Of a DNA stretch of 34,329 nt, positions 14,921-24,600 are shown piece by piece. Origin of the DNA: Candidatus Scatomonas merdavium (GTDB lineage Bacteria > Bacillota > Clostridia > Lachnospirales > Lachnospiraceae); assembly GCA_018716575.1 (NCBI GenBank), contig DVJR01000169.1:1-34329 (forward strand), in the 5' to 3' direction. Within the stretch, counting starts at the first letter, position 1. The number at the start of each line of letters is the position of its first letter. The translations under genes and the position numbers were made by a program. Under the pieces are notes generated by a model that searched no databases, was not told the origin of the DNA, and saw nothing but the letters and a program-made list of their open reading frames with translations.

Positions 14921-16000
14921 CTACATCAGAAAATCGTGCAGCATCTCCATATTTTCGGGGCAGTATTCGATTTCCTTGGAATACAGTTTGGCCGTAAAGA
15001 TCCGGTCTGCTTCCGTATAGTCTCCCCGTTCCAGCCAGATCTCCGTATCCAGAAGCTGAATCACCAGAAGACTGGCAGCCGCAAACCGCACCGGCGGCAG
15101 CACGCAGCCGTCGAACAGAGCTTCCATGAAATAACGATACAGAAAATACACCGCCAGATGCTCATACTCGCACTCCCGCTCCCGGTATTCCGCCAGAAAA
15201 TCCCTCCTGGCTTCCAGAAGCTCCGGAAGGCGTTTCAGCAGCTTTTCCATCCGTCCGCCCCAGGTTCCGTCCAGAGACTCCAGGACACGGTACTGTTCCA
15301 GCAGCTTCCGTACCTCTGCCTCTTCAAAATATTTTTCACAGCACTGCCTCCGCAGCCACCGAATCGATCCTTCCCCGGCCAGCGCTTCGATGCCTTCCGC
15401 ATCCTCAGCCTGCAAATGCGCGTCCAGTTCCTCTGCCCAGGCCAGCAGCGCACGGATCCTCTGATCCATGGAACAATTCCTGGACTGAGCAATAGCAAAG
15501 GCTGTCTCCCGGGCTTTCAGCAATGGCTCCAGCAGGAAATCCTCTTCCAGCTCCCCGGGACTGTCATCTTCCCTGTCTTCCTCTTCATCATACAGCATTT
15601 CAAAGCGTAAAGGCTCTTTCCTTCTGAAGAGCAAACGGCAGACCTCTTCACAGCAAAGGCCCAGCCCCGCTTCCGTATAATCTCCAAACCACTGGTAAAA
15701 CCGGGGATGCTCCCGGCAGATGTCACAGAGCCACTCCTCTCCAAGCGCAATTATGATCTCGCAGAGGTTGTCCCCGTTCAAAAACGGACAGCGCCGTTCC
15801 TCCGTCAGCCGGAAACAGCTTTCTTCTTCGTCATTTTCCATCTCCGCCCTGAGGCGCTCTCCAATTTTTCCGCCAGCTGACCGGTATTTTTCTGCCGTTT
15901 CCCCGTCAATCTCAATTTCCCAGCCCGCACAGCAGGTATCCCCGCAGGCGCCGCCGATACACGAAAAATCCCTGTAAAAGTCAGGCCGCCGAAGCCTCAT
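14921..16000 (-). CDS. FliB-like Cys-rich lysine-N-methylase
   Basis: The 359-residue protein opens with the family pattern FYRDFSCIGGACGDTCC (Cys14, Cys19, Cys23, Cys24) and continues CPFLNGDNLC (Cys71, Cys80), LCDICREHPR (Cys92, Cys95) and LCCEEVC (Cys116-121). These are typical of the flagellin lysine-N-methylase FliB/YkgJ group, whose cysteines bind an iron-sulfur cluster. The C-terminal two thirds are helical and acidic. FliB methylates surface lysines of flagellin in enterobacteria, yet no flagellar gene is present here. Instead its ATG overlaps the stop of the phosphopantetheinyl transferase gene by 4 bases, tying it to the peptide synthetase operon. Methylation of the peptide product, of a synthetase-bound amine or of an unrelated protein are all possible. 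Confidence 0.8.
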   Translation of the reverse strand: MRLRRPDFYRDFSCIGGACGDTCCAGWEIEIDGETAEKYRSAGGKIGERLRAEMENDEEESCFRLTEERRCPFLNGDNLCEIIIALGEEWLCDICREHPRFYQWFGDYTEAGLGLCCEEVCRLLFRRKEPLRFEMLYDEEEDREDDSPGELEEDFLLEPLLKARETAFAIAQSRNCSMDQRIRALLAWAEELDAHLQAEDAEGIEALAGEGSIRWLRRQCCEKYFEEAEVRKLLEQYRVLESLDGTWGGRMEKLLKRLPELLEARRDFLAEYRERECEYEHLAVYFLYRYFMEALFDGCVLPPVRFAAASLLVIQLLDTEIWLERGDYTEADRIFTAKLYSKEIEYCPENMEMLHDFLM

Positions 16001-16791
16001 ATCTGTCTCTCCTCTCCCGCGGATCCCGCGCCGAAGCGCAAGGGCCCGGACATCCACTTCAGTTCCGGAAATACCGGCGCTGCGCAGCATACGCACAGCG
16101 TGTATTCGCCCTCCGCCCGCACAGACGCTTCCGCAAACCAGACGCCGCCGGCCGTCCATCTCCGGAATGTCAGGGGCTGTCCATCAGCCGGGGCGCGCCG
16201 GGCTTTTTCTTCCTCTGGTTTCCCCGATGCCTCCCGCTGCCAGTCCGAATTCTCCCGGCTGACATCTGATAGCTCCGGCAGGCAGCTTTCCGGTTTCCAT
16301 TTCTCAGGAATCACGCAAAACTCCCCGAAAGAATCGTCAATTCCCTGTCCGGTGTATTTGACATACGCCTCCTTGGCCGCCCAGATACGAAAAAAGCGCC
16401 GGAAGGAATCCCCCTCCAGCACGTAGGCCGCCTCTCGTTTATGAAAAAAGCGGACGGCCATTTTCCTGTAACGCGTTTCTGCCTGCCTGCGGCTCTCCCC
16501 TGCCCGGATCACATGCTCCTGCAGATCAATCCCCAGCTCTCCCTCCGCCAGAGCGCAGAACCAGAAAGGACCGCTGTGGGTGATGGACAGGCCGATACCC
16601 GGTATATCCCGGAAATACGGCTTTCCTCTTCCGCTACGAATAATCGTCCCATCACTTTCTGCCGCCAGAAGTCCCCATTCCGGACTTTCCGCAGTCCGCA
16701 TCCAGTCTTTCACAGCTTCCTTAAGACGGCTCTCCGACGTTTTACCATCCTTCAGGTCGAAACAGTAAATTCCTACGCTCCGGTGCTCCAT
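15997..16791 (-). CDS. 4'-Phosphopantetheinyl transferase, Sfp type
   Basis: The 264-residue protein transfers phosphopantetheine from CoA to carrier-protein serines, activating the two T domains of the synthetase and the separate carrier protein. Motifs are GLSITHSGPF (residues 67-76), LGIDLQE with Asp89 (Mg binding) and RIWAAKEAYVKYTGQGI (136-151) with the KEAxxK signature. The C-terminal 80 residues after FCVI are variable. The ATG at 16789-16791 is chosen because it follows the carrier-protein stop by one base and starts MEHRSVGIYCF; the longer open frame overlaps the carrier gene. It overlaps the FliB-like gene by 4 bases. Confidence 0.93.
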   Translation of the reverse strand: MEHRSVGIYCFDLKDGKTSESRLKEAVKDWMRTAESPEWGLLAAESDGTIIRSGRGKPYFRDIPGIGLSITHSGPFWFCALAEGELGIDLQEHVIRAGESRRQAETRYRKMAVRFFHKREAAYVLEGDSFRRFFRIWAAKEAYVKYTGQGIDDSFGEFCVIPEKWKPESCLPELSDVSRENSDWQREASGKPEEEKARRAPADGQPLTFRRWTAGGVWFAEASVRAEGEYTLCVCCAAPVFPELKWMSGPLRFGAGSAGEERQI

Positions 16792-16792
16792 C

Positions 16793-17035
16793 TCATCCCA
16801 CCGTAATCCCTTTCTTTTCCATATATGTAATGACATCCTGCACCTGATGAAGCTGCCAGACATCCCTTGTGGGAATTTCCGTATCAAACTCCTCCTCAAA
16901 GGCGCATACGATGTTCATAATATCAAAAGAGCTCAATCCCAGATCCTGCACGAAATCCGTATCGTAAGTCAGGTTTTTTCTTCCCGTCACCTCATATACA
17001 ATTTTCTGTATCAGCTCCAAGAACGGATCTTTCAT
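16793..17035 (-). CDS. Free-standing acyl carrier protein
   Basis: The 80-residue acidic helical protein has the carrier motif DLGLSSFDIM, in which Ser36 is the phosphopantetheine site (the usual DSL is replaced by SSF). FVQDLGLSS is preceded by VYEVTGRKNLTYDTD and followed by FEEEFDTEIP, as in type II ACPs. GAGGGAG precedes the ATG by about 7 bases. It lies between the AMP ligase (15-bp gap) and the phosphopantetheinyl transferase (1-bp gap). Context suggests it is loaded with an acyl group by the ligase and feeds the first condensation domain of the synthetase, as in lipoinitiation of other lipopeptides. Confidence 0.93.
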   Translation of the reverse strand: MKDPFLELIQKIVYEVTGRKNLTYDTDFVQDLGLSSFDIMNIVCAFEEEFDTEIPTRDVWQLHQVQDVITYMEKKGITVG

Positions 17036-17050
17036 TTTATACTCCCTCTT

Positions 17051-18715
17051 TTATACCGTATGCCTCTTTATCTTCTGTAATGACGTTTTTTCAAATCTCT
17101 GCTCGCGGATATTCACCATCTGGATCTGCTGATAGAGCGGAAGGCCGTCATTAATCTGATCCACTGCCTGCTGCAGCTCCTCCAGAATCTCATAGGACGT
17201 CATCATCCCGGCCTGCTCCGGATCCGGATAAATACTGGCAGCCAGCTTCACATCATCCGCAGCTTTCCCGCTCTCCGCTCCGTAAACCATTACATCTTTC
17301 ACCAGCGGAATCTGGCGCAGCCGCATCTCCAGTCCTTCCGGAGAAATCTTTTTTCCATTTTTGAATACTACCAGATTCTTTCTCCGTCCGGTGATATACA
17401 GAAAACCGTCCTTATCCAGTTTTCCCAAATCACCGGTATGGAACCATCCGTCCCTTACTGCGGCAGCTGACTCATCCGGCATCCCGTAATAACCGCTCAT
17501 AAGCATGCTTCCCCGGACAAGTATCTCATCATCTTCTATTTTCACCTGGCAGCTTGGCAGAATCCGGCCTACAGAACCCTGCCTGTTCCATTCGGCTCCA
17601 TTTACAGAAACCAGCGGCCCACATTCCGTAATACCGTACCCCTCCAGTACAGTCAGACCCAGATGCCGGAATTCTTCCGCACATTTTTCATTCATATGCG
17701 CTCCCCCGAAAAGGATCACGCGCAGGGTGCCGAAATGCTTCCGCCGCAGCTCTTCCAAAGCGCGACAGGGCTTTTTCATACCAAATCTTCCCCGGAACTT
17801 CATTTTTTTCAGCAGCCCTCGCAGCTTCTCTGCTTCTCCATGGCGCTCCGCCTCCAGCCAGATCTGTGAATGCAACGCCTCGCCCATCAATGGCACTGCC
17901 AGCATAGAATATGCCCCTGACAGGCGCATATCCCGGATAGCAGTTTTCAGATTCCCATTAAAGCACAGCTCCGCACCCCTGGCAAACGTAGCCAGAACAG
18001 CACAGGTCATTCCGTATGCATGACAGAATGGAAGCGCAGAAAAAGCCTTTATCCCTCCGTCCACATAGCAGTTGCTTTCGCTGGCATTGTTCAGAAGTGC
18101 TCTCTGGCTCAACATCACAGGTTTACTCTCACCGGTCGTTCCTGAGGTAAATACTATCGCAGCCGGCGCTTCCGGATCCAGTTCCACCGGAAATCCGGTC
18201 TTCCCGCCGCACTGTTCCAGAAGCCTGCTGCCTTCCCGGCAGAGACGCCCGACAGCCATCTCCTCCTGTTCCGTCTGGCTGTTCAGCGAAAAAATCCCCA
18301 TCATCTCCGGTCTTTTTTCCAACACCGGCCCGCAGACCCCGGAACAGCCTGTCGAAGCAAAGACAGCAGAAACGTCTGCCTGCAGGAGCATGGCCCGAAT
18401 TACTTCGTCCGGCTGCTCCGGATCAATACAGACCGCCGCAGCGCCGCAGAGGGTACACGCCAGATAGGTTACCAGCCAGTAATAACAGTTCTCTCCCACA
18501 AGCGCTATATGTTTTCCCGCCAGCTTCCGGGCACACAGGCTTTCCCGCAAACCTTCCACATCGCGAATCAGTTCGTCATAAGTCCGGCTTTGCTCCTCCT
18601 TTTTCCGGGTAAACCAGGACAGCGCCCTTCTCCCCCGGTAATGGCTTCCGATCTCCGTTATAAATTCTCCGAAATCTCTGTAATACCGCACAGTATTCTG
18701 TGAGAATTTTTTCAC
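17051..18715 (-). CDS. Fatty-acid-type AMP ligase (acyl-ACP/acyl-CoA synthetase)
   Basis: This 554-residue ANL-superfamily enzyme has the A3 motif VFTSGTTGESKPVML (residues 188-202), A5 YGITECGPL, A7 GWFHTGDLGKLDKDGFLYI, A8 GRRKNLVVFKNGKKIS and the A10 lysine Lys548 in KTSLQKIKR at the very C-terminus, so it appears fully active. The GKKISPEGLE hinge is typical of fatty acyl and aryl ligases rather than amino acid adenylation domains. With the adjacent ACP it probably activates a fatty acid and loads it for N-acylation of the peptide. The start is uncertain: the GTG at 18713-18715 overlaps the response-regulator stop (GTGA) and its AAGGAG touches the codon, so translational coupling is likely. 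Confidence 0.9.
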   Translation of the reverse strand: MKKFSQNTVRYYRDFGEFITEIGSHYRGRRALSWFTRKKEEQSRTYDELIRDVEGLRESLCARKLAGKHIALVGENCYYWLVTYLACTLCGAAAVCIDPEQPDEVIRAMLLQADVSAVFASTGCSGVCGPVLEKRPEMMGIFSLNSQTEQEEMAVGRLCREGSRLLEQCGGKTGFPVELDPEAPAAIVFTSGTTGESKPVMLSQRALLNNASESNCYVDGGIKAFSALPFCHAYGMTCAVLATFARGAELCFNGNLKTAIRDMRLSGAYSMLAVPLMGEALHSQIWLEAERHGEAEKLRGLLKKMKFRGRFGMKKPCRALEELRRKHFGTLRVILFGGAHMNEKCAEEFRHLGLTVLEGYGITECGPLVSVNGAEWNRQGSVGRILPSCQVKIEDDEILVRGSMLMSGYYGMPDESAAAVRDGWFHTGDLGKLDKDGFLYITGRRKNLVVFKNGKKISPEGLEMRLRQIPLVKDVMVYGAESGKAADDVKLAASIYPDPEQAGMMTSYEILEELQQAVDQINDGLPLYQQIQMVNIREQRFEKTSLQKIKRHTV

Positions 18716-19758
18716 TCCTTCATTCCTCCCTGGCAGTTATAAAGTTCCCTGAGTTCCCGGCCTTTTTCCGCGTCACAAAACAGCATCACAAACATTTCCG
18801 CAAGTACCGGATCGAACTGTCTTCCGCGTTCTTCCAGAAGTATCTGCATCGCCTGCTCACAGGTTCTTCCAGGCCTGTACTGACGATTGGAAACGATGGC
18901 ATCGAAGGCATCTGCTATGGCAATAATCCTGGCTCCATCAGGTATCTCATTCCCTGGCAAACCGTCCGGGTATCCACGCCCGTCATATCGTTCGTGATGT
19001 CCTCTTACAATGGGAAGAATGTCCTGCATCCTACTGATCCCGGACAAAATCTTTTCTCCCGTTTCCGGATGCTTTTTTATCTCCGCATACTCTTCTTCCG
19101 TCAGGCGGTCAGGCTTCAGAAGGATTCTGTCCGGCACACCGATTTTTCCAATATCATGGAACAGCCCTGCCAGCCGAAGCCGCTTTATCCCTTCATCCGG
19201 CAGTCCCGCAGCCGCACCCAGAGCTGCTGCGAGCTGAGCCACCCTGTCCGAATGACCCTTTGTCTCCTCGTCTCTGGCCTCTACAATATAGCGCAGCGTG
19301 GTTACTGTCTCCAGGTATCCCGTTTCCATGGTTTTCTGATACTCCCGGATTGTCCGCATCTGCCGGATAGACTTGACACAGGATTCCACCAGAAGCTCAA
19401 GCTGGTCAAACCGGTCACTTTTTTCATAGTATCCCTGAATATCCAGTTCTCGGATAGATTTGACAGGCGGCGCCATGCTCTTGTGCCCGGTCAGAAGAAT
19501 AATAAAAACATCTGTATTAAATTTTCTGATTTCCTCTACTACCTGATCGCCACAGATCGGGCTCATAAGAAAATCCAGAAGCAGAATATCGTATTCGCTC
19601 TCCCTGACCCGTTCAATAGCTCTGCAGGGATTATTTTCCACATCCACCCGATACCCGTTTCTCTGGAAATATGCCTGAATGGCGGAAGTCATCAACGGAT
19701 CATCATCCACCGTTAAAATTTTGAACTGGCTCTCTGCCACCGCTTTATGTTTTCGCAT
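18712..19758 (-). CDS. Response regulator with HD-GYP c-di-GMP phosphodiesterase domain
   Basis: The 348-residue protein has an N-terminal receiver domain (about residues 13-130) with the acidic pair VDDDP, phospho-acceptor Asp in LLLDFLMSP, Thr in LLTGHKS and Lys in YYEKSDRF. A complete HD-GYP domain (about 150-340) follows, with KGHSDRV, LFHDIGKIGVPD and GHHERYDGRGYP. HD-GYP enzymes hydrolyse cyclic di-GMP. All metal-binding and signature residues are visible, so phosphorylation by the adjacent kinase would control c-di-GMP turnover rather than DNA binding. The ATG at 19756-19758 has GGGAGGAA upstream and overlaps the kinase stop by 14 bases. The stop overlaps the AMP ligase start. Confidence 0.95.
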   Translation of the reverse strand: MRKHKAVAESQFKILTVDDDPLMTSAIQAYFQRNGYRVDVENNPCRAIERVRESEYDILLLDFLMSPICGDQVVEEIRKFNTDVFIILLTGHKSMAPPVKSIRELDIQGYYEKSDRFDQLELLVESCVKSIRQMRTIREYQKTMETGYLETVTTLRYIVEARDEETKGHSDRVAQLAAALGAAAGLPDEGIKRLRLAGLFHDIGKIGVPDRILLKPDRLTEEEYAEIKKHPETGEKILSGISRMQDILPIVRGHHERYDGRGYPDGLPGNEIPDGARIIAIADAFDAIVSNRQYRPGRTCEQAMQILLEERGRQFDPVLAEMFVMLFCDAEKGRELRELYNCQGGMKE

Positions 19759-21637
19759 CTGATGTTCCTCCCTTTGTGCCTTCCATATCTTTCAGCATAA
19801 CATATTCCATCGGTATAGAAATCCCAAAAATGGAACCGCCGTCCGGATTGTCTTCCATCCACATCTTTCCTCCGAATTTTCCCCGGATTACCGTATTACT
19901 GATATACAGTCCCAGCCCGGTTCCCATGGCCCCTTTACTGGTTACCATGGCTCTAAACAGCTTTTCCTTCACTTTTTCGCTGACTCCCGTACCTGTATCG
20001 GCTACAGAAATCTTCAGATTCTCCGGATCACACTCTACCCTTAGTGTGATCTCACCGCCACCTACCTGCTGCTGGGCGTAAACTGCATTCGACAGCAGAT
20101 TTGTCAACACCTGAACCAGATTGTTGACGTCACCCTTCAGCGCAATATCTCCCGGCTTATCGCATATGACATTCAGGCGGCACTGACCCGCCATCAGTTC
20201 ATGACGCATCAGCATGACACAGCGTTTTACTGTCTCGTCTATGGTAAACACAGAATCTTCTACGGTGACTGCCCCCGCCGCCTGCCCTTTGATCGCCGTG
20301 ATAATATCCGACATATAGGCTGTAGCCTCCCGACCTTTCTGAAACCAATCTCTTATTTCGTTGTAGATTTCCCGATAGTCCGCTTCCGTAACGTCCGGAT
20401 CTCCCAGGCTTTCTTCACATTCGTCCACCAGGGCTTCCATAGCTGAAATGCTGCCGGAAATTCCCATAATGGGGGTTTTCAGGTTATGCGCCAGCCCGCC
20501 TATCATCTGCCCCAAAAACGCCAGCCGTTCCTGTTCCATCATCCGTTCCCTGCTGTCCTGAAGCTGCTGCATACTCTCCCTGATCTGGGTAATATCCTTG
20601 AAAATAACTACAAATCCACTTATTTTTTCATGTACGGACAGCGGCGACACTTCGGTTACATAATAACCTCTTCGGACAAAACTGCCTTTTGTCATGGTTA
20701 CCGCCTGCTCATAGGAAATGACCGTATTTGCCTTTTTACATTCCTCCACAGCAGTAATCATATTGTAAATAGCCGTCTTGCCGGACACATCCTCATCTTT
20801 CACACAGTCCCTCAGATACTTGTTTCCCGAAATTCCGTATTCCGAACCAAACACCCGCTCAAACTGCCGGTTGTAACTGATCACCAGGCCCTGATCGCTC
20901 AAGACCAGATAACAGTCCGAAATCCAGTCCAGAACGTGCTGGGTAGCCATAGGACGGATATCCAGCAGATGCATCTGGTAAATAGCCAGGCCATTCAGTA
21001 TCATTGGTACGATAAAGCTCATAGGCGTTGCGGCAATATCCAGATTCATACCGGAAAATGTAGACATCATGCTCACAATCAGCGGACAGATCCCGCTGCC
21101 GGCCAGCAGCAGGCACTGTTTAAAATAAAGCTGGCTTCTGTTTCGCAGCGCAAACCGCAGCGGTATAATGATAGTCAGAAGCAGACAGAAATAATTGTAC
21201 AGCCCTGAAACCATAACATAAGGGCCGAATTCAATATCACTGCGTATTACAGAAAACACCTGGTACTGCAGATGATGCAGCGGGTTTGTCCACGTTACGG
21301 CAATGGTGACCAGCGGCATCACAAAAAGCAGCCACAGCCGGCGCGGCATATGCTCCAGGCTGCGTACGAACGCCAGCACAATACACAGAAAGATAACCGG
21401 AGCAAATGAGCCTCCCGGCGTAGTCATACAGTCCAGTATAAAAGCCTCTGTCCCGTTGGGTGACCGCAGAAAGCGCATCAGGATAATCGGAATAACCCAT
21501 GTGGCATAACACACAGTCAGTGCCAGGTACAGCTTGTGAAGCAGATACAGCTTCGGCGCACGGATGCACCAGATAATAAATACCAATATGACAATCAGTG
21601 CAATGCTGAAAATAAGAATCGAACCATCCGTTACCAT
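19745..21637 (-). CDS. Membrane histidine kinase with N-terminal 7TM sensor and PAS domain
   Basis: The 630-residue protein has about seven hydrophobic segments in residues 1-230 (HisKA_7TM type). A PAS domain (about 240-360, with CYLVLSDQGLVISYNRQFERV) follows, then a dimerisation helix with H-box His384 in GLAHNLKTPIMG. An ATPase domain completes it, with N-box LTNLLSNAVYAQQQ, G1 VADTGTGV and G2 GTGLGLYIS. The phosphoacceptor is followed by Asn rather than Glu, seen in some kinase groups. It presumably phosphorylates the HD-GYP regulator encoded by the overlapping next gene. GAGGAG precedes the ATG (21635-21637), which lies 3 bp behind the synthetase stop. The membrane sensor might detect the peptide product or a membrane state; the ligand is unknown. 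Confidence 0.94.
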   Translation of the reverse strand: MVTDGSILIFSIALIVILVFIIWCIRAPKLYLLHKLYLALTVCYATWVIPIILMRFLRSPNGTEAFILDCMTTPGGSFAPVIFLCIVLAFVRSLEHMPRRLWLLFVMPLVTIAVTWTNPLHHLQYQVFSVIRSDIEFGPYVMVSGLYNYFCLLLTIIIPLRFALRNRSQLYFKQCLLLAGSGICPLIVSMMSTFSGMNLDIAATPMSFIVPMILNGLAIYQMHLLDIRPMATQHVLDWISDCYLVLSDQGLVISYNRQFERVFGSEYGISGNKYLRDCVKDEDVSGKTAIYNMITAVEECKKANTVISYEQAVTMTKGSFVRRGYYVTEVSPLSVHEKISGFVVIFKDITQIRESMQQLQDSRERMMEQERLAFLGQMIGGLAHNLKTPIMGISGSISAMEALVDECEESLGDPDVTEADYREIYNEIRDWFQKGREATAYMSDIITAIKGQAAGAVTVEDSVFTIDETVKRCVMLMRHELMAGQCRLNVICDKPGDIALKGDVNNLVQVLTNLLSNAVYAQQQVGGGEITLRVECDPENLKISVADTGTGVSEKVKEKLFRAMVTSKGAMGTGLGLYISNTVIRGKFGGKMWMEDNPDGGSIFGISIPMEYVMLKDMEGTKGGTSDAKT

Positions 21638-21640
21638 GGA

Positions 21641-24600
21641 CTACTCCTCTTCTGCCGGCCAGGTTTCCTGCATCGTAAAGCTCTCCAGCAGCTCACCCGG
21701 CGATGGAATGTCAAACCGGAATCCTGCCCGGGCCAGGCTGTCCTTTGTCTGTTCTCCGGACACCTGAATCACCGGCGGCTTCAGGCGGATATGATACCAA
21801 TAATCAATCAGGACGGATACCTGCTCCCGGGCCGGACCCACAGCCGTCCTGGACAGCAGCTCCGTAAATTCCCCGTCCGAAACGATACGGATTCCCGCCT
21901 GCAGCTCCTCCGCCACCTGTCCGGTAGTCGGCGGATCCGGATGGATAATATGGAACACCGTACCCGGACCGTCTTTCAGGGCAAGAACGGCTTCCGCCGC
22001 ATAATCCACAGGGGTCAGATCCACAGAGGTTTCCGCGATGGTACGCGGAACAGCGCCTACCCGATAAAAAGCCCGCATCAGCAGATAAAACGCATTTGTA
22101 TCCGGATTTTTCTGAAATACTCCGTCAGAGGCCCGGCCTACCAGCCGGCCCAGCCGGAAAATTTTCGTCTCCATCCCGCTTTCCCGTGCTTCCAGCACAA
22201 GCCCCTCTGCCAGGTATTTGCTCTTTACATATATGTTGTCTTCCCAGATCTGCCCGATATCATAGTCATTTTCCGTAAATACAGCCCCCGGCCTGCCATC
22301 CTTAAGCTGCTCACCGCTGACGCTGCAGGTAGACATATGATACAGCCTGGCTCCGCTCCTCCGGGCAAGCTCCAGGATACAGCGCGTTCCCTCCACATTG
22401 GTTCGGAGAAAGGCTTCTTCGTCCGCCGCGTAATGGCGCACATCCGCCGCCGCATGATAAATCTCTCCCACATTTCCCGCCAGGCGCGCGTAGTCCTGTT
22501 CCTCCAGTCCAAGGCGCTCCTTCGTCAGATCTCCATCTATAACGGTCAGCCTTTTCCGGCTCCGCATGGCAAAGCCACTGCCGAAATACCATGTCAGACA
22601 CTCCAGAAGCCTGCGTTCGCCTCCACGCACCAGGCAGATTATGCCGCTCTCTCCTTTATCCAGCAGAGCCTTCAGCAGATGGACACCGAAAAATCCGGTC
22701 GCTCCCGTAAGCATGATACCCTTTTTCCGGCCCTGCCGTTTTTCGGCCTCAGGCTCTTCCCATATGGGTTCTTCCGGCGGTACCAGGACATGCTGCCGCT
22801 TTTCCGCACAGGCTCCTGCCGCCTCTGTACGATATCCCGCATCTGCCGCAATTTTTCCAGACGCTGTCTCCCGGATCTCTCCTGCAGCGGCGGCATCTGC
22901 AAGCTTCTCTTCCGTCTCATCCGTTTCTGACAGGTTCAGCCCCAGCAGCTCCGCCTGACGGCGCGCCTCCGGATATTCATAAAACTGTGACAGAGACATC
23001 TCCAGCCCGTGGTTGAAATACAGGCTCAGCACACTCAATGCCTCCAGAGAAGTGCCTCCCTGTTCAAAAAACGACTGCTCCGGATCCAGCTCCTGCTTCG
23101 TCAGCACCTGTCCCCAGATATCCAGTACAAATCGAACGCCGTCTGCAGAAGCCGCTTTCTCCTGTTTTTTCGGAGCAGGGGACGGCTCAGCCCTCCTGAT
23201 TTCTGTATCCCGCACCGGTGCAGCGTCCTGTTCTGCCGCAGTTTCCGCCTGCGCCGCAGCCTTCTCCGGTACAGCCTTCACCGGTTCTGCAGCAGAGACA
23301 CGATGGGCTTCATCCTCCTTAAGCGCATGGCGGATACCCTCCGTAGCCATGGCTGTCAGCGCCCGGAGATCAATCTTGCTGCTGGCTGTCAGCGGCATAT
23401 TCTCAATAGGAAGTACCCTGGATGGCACCATATATACAGGAAGTACTTTGCGAATTCTCTCCATCAGGCAGCTCTGGCAGTTTTCCACCCGGCTGTCCGG
23501 CTGATAGAAGGAACACAGTTCCATGGATCCGTCTTCCTTGCGGATAGCCACAGTAGCCGCCTGCTTTGCACAGCCGGATTCCAGGATCGCACCGGTAATT
23601 TCATCCAGCTCCACCCTCTGGCCGTTCAGCTTGACCTGGGAATCCCTGCGCCCGAGGAAATCATAAGACCCGTCCAGGCGCAGCCTTCCCATATCCCCGC
23701 TTTTATACATTCTCTCTCCCGGAACAAACGGGTCAGGCAAAAAAGCCTGCTCCGTCAGATCCGGTCTGGAAATATAGCCTCTGGCCAGACATTCACCGGC
23801 CATATATAATTCTCCGCAGCCCGTCGGCATTACAGGGCGCATCTTTTCATCCAGGACATAAATACGGCCATTATACAGCGGCCTTCCAATCGTAATGTGG
23901 TCGCCTGGCTTTACATCGATCATCGTCATGTAAACCGTAGCTTCTGTAGGGCCGTACATATTCACGCTGACAGCGTCTGTCGCTTTATGCAGCTTGTCCA
24001 GAAGCTGCGGCGTCAGCACCTCGCCTCCCAGCAGCACCAGCTTCAGGGAAGCGGCAGCGCGGCAGAAGGCTTCATTTCCCAGACACATCTGCAATCTCGC
24101 CGGCGTCACCTGGAAAATCTCAGCTCCGCTCTCTTCTATAATAGCCGCCAGCTTCCAGGGCAGCATCATCTCTTCTTCGTCCGTCAGCACCACTGTTTTG
24201 CCCATAGCCAGCGGGAACAGGCTTTCTCCGATAAAGCTGTCGAACACCACGTTGGTCGTGCACAGGATCGGGCCCGCCGCCCGCGAGAGCAGCTCCCGTA
24301 TGCTGACAAACAGGCTGGACACGGCGCGGTGGCGCAGCATTACCCCTTTTGGCTTTCCTGTAGAGCCTGATGTAAACATTACATTAACCAGATCCTCATC
24401 TTTTACAGCGGCATCCTCGAAGCCGTCTTCCAGACGCTCTGCCGCTTCAAACACCCTGCAGGGCAGCCCTTCCGGCAGACGCGCCGCCGTCTTCCTGTCA
24501 CAGAGCACATACTCTGCTCCTGCAGTCTCCAGCATATAGGCAAGCCGTTCCTTCGGGAAGGAAGGCAGAAGCGGCACATAGGCGCAGCCATTTTTCAAAA

